A stretch of 20,847 bases of DNA from JBBIQS01 sp037442205 (GTDB lineage: Bacteria > Myxococcota > Myxococcia > Myxococcales > UBA5297), in contig JBBIQS010000120.1 in assembly GCA_037442205.1 (NCBI GenBank), forward strand, positions 1 to 20,847. The letters are read 5' to 3'. The translations under genes and the position numbers were made by a program. Under the pieces are notes generated by a model. That model was not told where the DNA came from, did not search any database, and was given only the letters and a program-made list of their open reading frames with translations. Below, one piece after another: positions 15,614-20,847 of this stretch (positions are counted from its first letter, which is position 1; the number at the start of each line of letters is the position of its first letter).

Positions 15614-18229
15614 GTGAGCGCGATGCGGACCATCTACCCGATGCTTCTCCTGACGGCGGCGGTCGCCGTTTCGGCGTGCAGCACCCAGATCGCCGGAGTC
15701 ACCTGCTCGCAGGAGGGCGCCGCCTGCCCCACCGGCGGCGTCTGCTACCAGGGCATCTGCGTCGCCTCCTGTGCCGAGGTCGATGCCGGCTGCGGCCCCT
15801 CGCAGAGCTGCGTCGAGGACCTCGCCAGCCACAGCTACACCTGCGTCGAGAGCTTCGCCGCCCTGGCCATCACCTCGCCGAGCTCCGGCGCAACCGTTCC
15901 CTTCTCTCTGCCCGTGACCGCCAAGCTCGAGCGGACAGCCAAGGCCAGCACTACCGCACTCGGGCCCGGCACGGTCTCGCTGAAGGCCCACCACACGTCC
16001 TCGAACACCGACGAGACCTTCACGCTCAACCGCCAGGCCGACGGCATCAGCTACCGGGCGAACGTCACGCTGCTGCATCCCGGCCCCTATCAGCTGATCG
16101 CGCGGTCGGAAATCCCGGCCCTCACCTCACCGCCGGTCGCGATCACCGTCGAGAACTGCGCCAGCGCCTGCCCCGCCGGCCAGGAGTGCCTCGCCGGCCA
16201 GTGCAAGAGCATCCTCGAGTCGCTGACCATCGTCCTTCCCAAGGCCAACAGCCGCAGCCGCCCACCGATCGCCTTCAAGGTGAAGGCCCAGCAGACCGCC
16301 GGCGCCCTGGGCTCGCTTCCGTCCACCGTCGACGTCGCCATCGCGCCCTCTGCCAACCCGGGCACTTCGACCGCCAGCTTGGTGGCCACCTGGGTCGCCG
16401 CCAGCCAGCGCTACGAGGGCGCGCTCAACACTGCGTCCGACGGCAGCTACCAGGCCGTCGCCAGCAGCGGCACCGTCAAGTCCCCGGCGCTGACCTTCCT
16501 CGTCGATCAGACGCCGCCGACGATCGAGATCAAGGTTCAGCTCTACCCGGTCCGCAGCGGCAATGGGCTCAAGTTCGAGGACACCATCGGCGGGATCACC
16601 ACCGCCGAGTACTTCCGCATCGACGAGAGCCTGGCAGTGACCGTCTCCTCGAACGAGCCGCTGGTTCCCGAGCCGACCGCGCTCCAGGTGCTCAGCCCGG
16701 ACGGCGGCGCCACCGCCACGGCATCCCTCTCTTTGACCCCTCCGGCCTCGGCGCCGAGCTGCACCGGAAGCTTCTGCCGCTATGCGGTGATCGACCGGAC
16801 CAGCTACTCGATGAAGAACCGCTTCAACGGCCTGCTGCAGCTCTCGCTGACGGCGACCGACGAAGCCGGCAACAGCGCCAGCGCCTCCGCCGAGGCCCGG
16901 GTCTCGCGCCTCCTCTGGTCCAAGCCACTCAACGCAGGGCCGATCCTCACCGAGCCGGCCATCGCCCCGATCACCAACCTCGGCGTCATGCCGTTCCCCT
17001 ACCCGGTGATCGTCGGCACCAGCACCGGCACTCAGTCGCGCCTGACGGCCATCCTGCAGGACGGCAGCTCCGGGTTCAGCGACATCACCCCCCTCGAGCC
17101 CCAGCAGCTGCTGGTGGTGCCCAAGCTGCAGCAGCCGAGCGAGGTCACCGTCTTCGGAGTGGGGACCCTGCTCGGCGAGGCGCGGCTGTTCTCCGCCAAT
17201 CCACAGTCGAGCTTCGGGCAACAGGTGAACCACTTCGGCTGCGCCACCGCCGCTGGGGAGCCGGTGGCGCTGGAGAGGGTCTCCATCGCCATGGCGGTGC
17301 TCAACGGCGAGCGCCAGGTCGTCGGAGTGGGCAACGAGCGGTTGACCGGCGCCGCTCAGCTGCTGCTGGCGACCGCCGGCAGCTGCACCGCCTTCGCCCT
17401 GTCCGGCCTCGGGGTGGCCTCCTTCGAGTCCGAGCCGAACCTGATGGTGTTCGACGACTACGCCACCTTCGCCGACAGCGCTGGCGCCCTGCACCGGCTC
17501 AAGCTGACCGGCGGAACCGCCGGCTTCGACGCGCAGTCGCACCTGGCGGCGGCGGTGGGCGGCGAGGTCCTCGCCCTGGCCTTCACGCCCGACAACAACT
17601 CGCTGGTCGGGGCGGCGACGGGCGGAACCGGCAGCTTCCTCTTCTCGCTGGCGCCGCGGGCCACCAGCCTGACGTCCACGCTGCCGCTCACCGGCTCTGC
17701 GCCGCGCCACCTGGTGGTCGGCGAGAACGGCAACCTGCTGGTCGGGCTGACCGCCACATCAGGAAGCCACTCGCTCCGGTTCCAACCGATCGGCCTCTCT
17801 GGCACCGCCACGGATGAGGCGCTGGCCGGGGCCCTGGCCGGACCGCCAGTGCTGGGATGGACCACCGCGGCCTACCTGGTCACCAGCGGCACGACGGCCG
17901 CCAGCCGCCAGCTGAGGGCAATCCGGGACCCGGGCAGCCCCACCGCCAGCGCCATCGAGAGCTGGTCCTGGAACCTGACCTCGCCCGCGCGCGTCTCGCC
18001 GACCCTCGACTGCCGGCGCGACTCGGCCGGAGTGGGCAAGGCCGGGGCGCCGGGCGTGCTCACCTTCGGCGATGACTCGGGAGCGGTGAACGCGGTGCTG
18101 GTCGACAGCCCGGGCTTCGACCCCAGCTCCACCGGCGCCTGGGGACCGGGCTGGGGCAAGTACCGGCACGATCCGATGAACACCGCCAACGCCGACAAGG
18201 GGCTGTCGAAGGGGTTCAGCTGCCCGTAG
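15614..18229 (+). CDS. Large lipoprotein with CxxGxxC motifs, Ig-like and beta-propeller-like regions
   Basis: 871 residues. A type II signal peptide ends in a clean lipobox VSAC (Cys22). Next come two small Cys clusters, CPTGGVCYQGIC and, later, CPAGQECLAGQC. Residues about 85-170 and 200-300 look like Ig-like beta sandwiches (ITSPSSGATV, and VDQTPPTIEI, which resembles the linker of bacterial Ig-like domains). From about 435 on, repeated short beta blades (such as PVIVGTSTGTQSRLTAI, MVFDDYATFADSAGALHRL) suggest a PQQ-like or WD-like propeller. The end, GPGWGKYRHDPMNTANA, recalls the 'WP.YRHD..NTG' signature seen at the edge of such propellers. It is probably anchored in the outer membrane and displayed or periplasmic; the ligand is unknown. 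GTG 15614 is preferred for GGAG at 15602-15605, 8 bases upstream; ATG 15623 is the alternative. No MYXO-CTERM tag is present. Confidence 0.8.
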   Translation: MSAMRTIYPMLLLTAAVAVSACSTQIAGVTCSQEGAACPTGGVCYQGICVASCAEVDAGCGPSQSCVEDLASHSYTCVESFAALAITSPSSGATVPFSLPVTAKLERTAKASTTALGPGTVSLKAHHTSSNTDETFTLNRQADGISYRANVTLLHPGPYQLIARSEIPALTSPPVAITVENCASACPAGQECLAGQCKSILESLTIVLPKANSRSRPPIAFKVKAQQTAGALGSLPSTVDVAIAPSANPGTSTASLVATWVAASQRYEGALNTASDGSYQAVASSGTVKSPALTFLVDQTPPTIEIKVQLYPVRSGNGLKFEDTIGGITTAEYFRIDESLAVTVSSNEPLVPEPTALQVLSPDGGATATASLSLTPPASAPSCTGSFCRYAVIDRTSYSMKNRFNGLLQLSLTATDEAGNSASASAEARVSRLLWSKPLNAGPILTEPAIAPITNLGVMPFPYPVIVGTSTGTQSRLTAILQDGSSGFSDITPLEPQQLLVVPKLQQPSEVTVFGVGTLLGEARLFSANPQSSFGQQVNHFGCATAAGEPVALERVSIAMAVLNGERQVVGVGNERLTGAAQLLLATAGSCTAFALSGLGVASFESEPNLMVFDDYATFADSAGALHRLKLTGGTAGFDAQSHLAAAVGGEVLALAFTPDNNSLVGAATGGTGSFLFSLAPRATSLTSTLPLTGSAPRHLVVGENGNLLVGLTATSGSHSLRFQPIGLSGTATDEALAGALAGPPVLGWTTAAYLVTSGTTAASRQLRAIRDPGSPTASAIESWSWNLTSPARVSPTLDCRRDSAGVGKAGAPGVLTFGDDSGAVNAVLVDSPGFDPSSTGAWGPGWGKYRHDPMNTANADKGLSKGFSCP

Positions 18230-18240
18230 CCGCTCGCGCA

Positions 18241-18277
18241 AGCCGGCCTCGACTGCCTGCGCAGCGGCCGGTTGTTT
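18241..18277 (+). terminator. Likely intrinsic terminator after the 15614 lipoprotein gene
   Basis: The stem 18241-18248 pairs with 18266-18273 (6 GC pairs, one G-U, one A-U), enclosing a 17-base loop that itself holds a 4-bp stem, and is followed by G and TTT. It begins 12 bases past the stop codon. Confidence 0.5.
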
Positions 18278-18300
18278 GGCCTCCTAGCGCCGCGTATCCT
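18272..18300 (+). promoter_or_regulatory. Candidate sigma-70-like promoter of the 18334 gene
   Basis: TTGTTT (18272-18277), a 17-base spacer, TATCCT (18295-18300). A start near 18307 gives a leader of about 27 bases that contains GAAAGAG, a weak ribosome binding site, before ATG 18334. The -35 box is the same DNA as the T-rich end of the preceding terminator. Confidence 0.45.
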
Positions 18301-18333
18301 GGCGACGACTCCCTCCCTGAAAGAGTCTTGCCC

Positions 18334-20847
18334 ATGAATGCCCATGCCTTGCGCGCCGCGCTGCTGGCCCTCTTGCTGCTGGCGACGGGCGGTTGTCGCC
18401 CGGAGCAGGAACCCGTCGCGGCTGAGCCCACCGGAACGGCCGAACAGTCGCTCTGCACCAGCTGCGGAGCCGGCTGCGTCAGCCCCTGCGGCACCTGCAA
18501 CACCAAGACCTGCACCTGCGTCCCCGCTGCCCTGAGCGACGGACTGGCCTGCAACGACGGACAGGCCTGCACCGCCAAGGACCACTGCGTCGCCGGCTTC
18601 TGCGTCGGGATCACCAGCTGCAACGACGCGACCCGGTGCGTGGTCGGGGCCTGCGACGCCACCGGCAACTGCAGCTACACCGGCACCACCTACAAGGCCG
18701 CCGGCACCTACTGCGACGACCAGGAAACCTGCACCACCGCCTCGGCCTGCGACGGGGCCGGTAGATGTCTGGGCACGGCCAACGCCGCCCTCGGCACCGC
18801 CTGCGACGACCTCAACGACTGCACCACCTCGTCGACCTGCGACGGCGCCGGCAACTGCCTGGGCCGCACCAACGCCACCGATCTCACCAGCTGCACCGTC
18901 CACTTCTCGCGGCTCTTCGGGTGCGGCTCCACCGGCAAGTGCTACACCGGCGTCTGCAGGACCTGCTACACCCCCGGCCCCTGCCAGACCGGGCCCGGCA
19001 CCTGCACCGTGGGGCTGCGCCCCACCTGCAGCTACCCCATCAAGACCGACGGCACCGTCTGCAACGACGGCCTGACCTGCACCAGCAGCGACCACTGCTC
19101 CAACGGCCAGTGCGTCGGCAACCCGGTCAACGGCGGCGGCTGCGACGACGCCAACACCTGTACCGTCAACGACAGGTGCCAGTCCGGGGTCTGCACCGGC
19201 ACCGCCGTCACCTGCACCAACCCGCCCGATCCCAAGTGCTACAACAGCCCGGGCACCTGCTCCGGCGGCGCCTGCTCGTACACCAAGAAGACCGACAACA
19301 CCGCCTGCGACGACGGCAACCTGTGCACCGTCGGCGAGCGCTGCCTGTCGGGGGTCTGCACCCCGGTCTCCACCACCACCTGCAGCGCCCTCGACCAGTG
19401 CCACAACGCCGGCAGCTGCGACCCGGCCAGCGGCGCCTGCTCCAACCCGCCCAAGCCCGACGGCACCCTCTGCGACGACGGCAAGAGCAACACCAGCGGC
19501 GACCGCTGCCTGGCCGGGGTCTGCACCCCGACCACCGTCACCGGCTGCACCACCAGCGCCGACTGCCCCGCCGCCGGCCAGTGCCAGCTCTCGGTGAGCT
19601 GCAACACCTCCAACGGCCAGTGCGTCTACACCGCCAAGGGCGACGGTACCGGCTGCAACGACGGCAACGCCTGCACCTCGGGCGACCATTGCCAGGGCGG
19701 GGTGTGCATCTACACCAGCGCCGTCAGCTGCCCGGCCCCCGACCAGTGCCACGACAACGGCACCTGCGATCCAGTGTCCGGCAACTGCCTGCTACCCGAG
19801 AAGCTCGACGGCACCGGCTGCAGCGACGGCGATCCCTGCAGCCTGGGCGACAGCTGCATCTCCGGCGTCTGCACGCCGGTGGGCTTCGTGGCCTGCGACC
19901 CGATCGACCAGTGCCACCTGGCCGGCACCTGCGACAGCGCCACCGGCCTGTGCTCGACCCCGCCGGCGGACGAGAACAGCCCCTGCGACGATCAGAGCCT
20001 GTGCACCGTAGGCGAGCGCTGCGTGCAGGGCGTCTGCACCCCGGCCTCGACGGTGGTCTGCGCGGCCCTCGACCAGTGCCACGACATCGGCTCCTGCGAT
20101 CCGGCGACCGGCGAGTGCAGCACTCCGCTCAAGGCCGACGGCGCGCCCTGCGACGACGGACTGTCCTGCACCCTCGACGACAGCTGCCAGGGCGGGGCCT
20201 GCCAGCCGGCCCGCGACGAGTGCACCTGCACCGTCGACGGCGACTGCTCCGACACCCCGAACGACTGCAAGAAGCCGCGCTGCCTGGAGCGCAAGTGCAC
20301 CGTCCAGGACGAGGTCGACGGCGCCGGCTGCGACGACGCCAACCCTTGCACCGAGAGCGATCGGTGCGGCGCCGGGGCCTGCCAGGGCACGGCGGTGGCC
20401 GACGGCACTCCCTGCCCCGCCGGCCAGTGCGTCGCCGGCAAGTGCACGGTGATCACCGAGGGCGGCTCCCAGGATCACCCCGACAGCCGCTACGGCTGCT
20501 CCTGCTCCAGCTCGGGGCTGATGGGGAGCATCACCTGGGGCGCGCTGGCGCTGCTGGCGCTGGGGCGGCGGCGCCGGGGATCGGCCGCGCTGGCGCTGGC
20601 TCTGGCGCTGGCCCTCCCGCAGGTCGCGGCCGCCGCGGACAAGCCCAAAGGCGCGCCCAAGGGCCAGACCTCAGGCAAAGGGAAGAAGCCCGCCGCGTCT
20701 CCGACTCCGACTCCGACTCCGGCGCCCGCCGCCGCGCCCGCGCCGACTCCGGCACCTGAGCCGGCGGCTCCTCCCGCGCCACCTCCGCCTCCGCCGCCCT
20801 CGGCTCCGGCCGCGGAAGTGATCGCGCCGCCGGCGAGATCGGAAGAG
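18334..20847 (+). CDS. Cys-rich repeat lipoprotein with internal MYXO-CTERM tag and second signal-like segment (3' end outside window)
   Basis: 838 codons are open to the window edge with no stop. Residues 1-21 form a signal peptide ending in ATGGC, a somewhat loose lipobox (Cys21). Residues about 70-705 are tandem Cys-rich units, each with a C(D/N)DGxxCT...C..G.C start and often DQCH..G.CDP..G.C; about a dozen starts are visible. Residues 720-748 form a MYXO-CTERM-like tag: YGCSCSS (Cys722, Cys724), a hydrophobic helix, and RRRR at 745-748. The frame then continues into SAALALALALALPQVAAAA, a second signal-peptide-like helix with an AxA site before Asp769, a basic Lys/Gly stretch, and a Pro/Ala-rich tail. 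No conventional start codon (ATG, GTG, TTG) lies between Arg748 and the second helix, so the tail must come from the same translation. The last 4 codons come from likely adapter sequence. Function is unknown; a surface or adhesion role would fit the repeats. Confidence 0.85.
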   Translation, partial: MNAHALRAALLALLLLATGGCRPEQEPVAAEPTGTAEQSLCTSCGAGCVSPCGTCNTKTCTCVPAALSDGLACNDGQACTAKDHCVAGFCVGITSCNDATRCVVGACDATGNCSYTGTTYKAAGTYCDDQETCTTASACDGAGRCLGTANAALGTACDDLNDCTTSSTCDGAGNCLGRTNATDLTSCTVHFSRLFGCGSTGKCYTGVCRTCYTPGPCQTGPGTCTVGLRPTCSYPIKTDGTVCNDGLTCTSSDHCSNGQCVGNPVNGGGCDDANTCTVNDRCQSGVCTGTAVTCTNPPDPKCYNSPGTCSGGACSYTKKTDNTACDDGNLCTVGERCLSGVCTPVSTTTCSALDQCHNAGSCDPASGACSNPPKPDGTLCDDGKSNTSGDRCLAGVCTPTTVTGCTTSADCPAAGQCQLSVSCNTSNGQCVYTAKGDGTGCNDGNACTSGDHCQGGVCIYTSAVSCPAPDQCHDNGTCDPVSGNCLLPEKLDGTGCSDGDPCSLGDSCISGVCTPVGFVACDPIDQCHLAGTCDSATGLCSTPPADENSPCDDQSLCTVGERCVQGVCTPASTVVCAALDQCHDIGSCDPATGECSTPLKADGAPCDDGLSCTLDDSCQGGACQPARDECTCTVDGDCSDTPNDCKKPRCLERKCTVQDEVDGAGCDDANPCTESDRCGAGACQGTAVADGTPCPAGQCVAGKCTVITEGGSQDHPDSRYGCSCSSSGLMGSITWGALALLALGRRRRGSAALALALALALPQVAAAADKPKGAPKGQTSGKGKKPAASPTPTPTPAPAAAPAPTPAPEPAAPPAPPPPPPPSAPAAEVIAPPARSEE
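18541..20460 (+). repeat. Tandem Cys-rich protein repeats, about 55 residues per unit
   Basis: The 12-base string GACCAGTGCCAC recurs at 19393, 19741, 19906 and 20071; the last three are exactly 165 bases (55 codons) apart, and the first gap is 348 (116 codons, about two units). Early units are shorter and more diverged. One unit has Asn386 where the others have Cys. Confidence 0.85.
20491..20577 (+). other. MYXO-CTERM-like sorting signal inside the 18334 gene
   Basis: YGCSCSSSGLMGSITW, then a short Ala/Leu helix, then GRRRR. The invariant-type Cys, the helix and the Arg cluster are all present, but the frame does not end here. Confidence 0.75.
20578..20637 (+). other. Second signal-peptide-like helix after the MYXO-CTERM tag
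   Basis: Residues 749-768: GS, a 12-14 residue Ala/Leu helix, PQV, then AAAA before Asp769, which suits type I signal peptidase. With RRRR just before it as the cytoplasmic charge, this forms a helical hairpin with the preceding tag helix. Confidence 0.6.
20836..20847. other. Probable Illumina adapter remnant at the contig end
   Basis: The last 12 bases, AGATCGGAAGAG, equal the start of the common TruSeq adapter. Their position at the exact edge makes chance unlikely. Codons here (Arg-Ser-Glu-Glu) should not be trusted. Confidence 0.8.

Noticed and set aside
19393..20082. CRISPR-like regular repeats
   Set aside because: The repeated strings are short, imperfect and keep codon frame with a 55-codon period; they encode protein repeats.
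18765..20759. Arg/His/Leu-rich open frame within the repeat region
   Set aside because: It is out of frame with the Cys-rich repeats; its periodic look only mirrors them.

Overview
The window is a very GC-rich stretch of chromosome, dense in genes, most likely from a myxobacterium or close relative (Myxococcota). The evidence is the two proteins carrying MYXO-CTERM-like sorting tags (Cys, hydrophobic stretch, Arg cluster), the several Cys-rich surface lipoproteins with repeats of the CDDGxxCT type, the strong G/C bias at third codon positions, and an RtcB-family paralog of a kind known to be multiplied in Myxococcus. No phage, IS element, tRNA, rRNA or CRISPR array was seen. The right edge ends in 12 bases identical to the start of the Illumina TruSeq adapter, so the window probably reaches the physical end of an assembled contig.

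Layout from left to right: (1) the 3' end of a HAF-repeat protein (2-244). (2) An ABC-F ATPase (578-2200), convergent with a DedA-family membrane protein (2220-2855, minus). (3) A trypsin-like secreted protease (3116-4957) whose frame runs through a MYXO-CTERM tag straight into a second signal peptide with a lipobox and a Cys-rich domain. (4) A strong hairpin, then a secreted chalcone-isomerase-like protein (5029-5706, minus), divergent from a UGT/MGT-type glycosyltransferase (5853-7145). (5) A tamA-tamB pair on the minus strand (13787 to 7139) for outer-membrane protein or lipid handling; the end of tamB overlaps the glycosyltransferase by 7 bases. (6) A divergent RtcB-family protein (14028-15458) with several altered active-site residues. 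(7) An 871-residue lipoprotein with Ig-like and beta-propeller-like regions (15614-18229). (8) A long Cys-rich repeat lipoprotein (18334 to the window end, open) that again runs through a MYXO-CTERM tag into a second signal-peptide-like segment and a Pro-rich tail.

Most genes concern the cell envelope: TamAB, DedA, lipoproteins, and secreted or surface-sorted proteins. No single operon ties them together; apart from tamA-tamB they are mostly single genes in convergent or divergent pairs.

The most unusual signal is the same architecture found in two unrelated genes: N-terminal lipobox, ectodomain, MYXO-CTERM helix, short Arg-rich loop, a second signal-peptide-like helix with a cleavage motif, then a further exported domain. 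This looks like a sortable polyprotein, one translation product split at a helical hairpin into two exported parts. In the second gene no conventional start codon lies between the Arg cluster and the second helix, so independent translation of the distal part is unlikely. This is an inference from sequence only.
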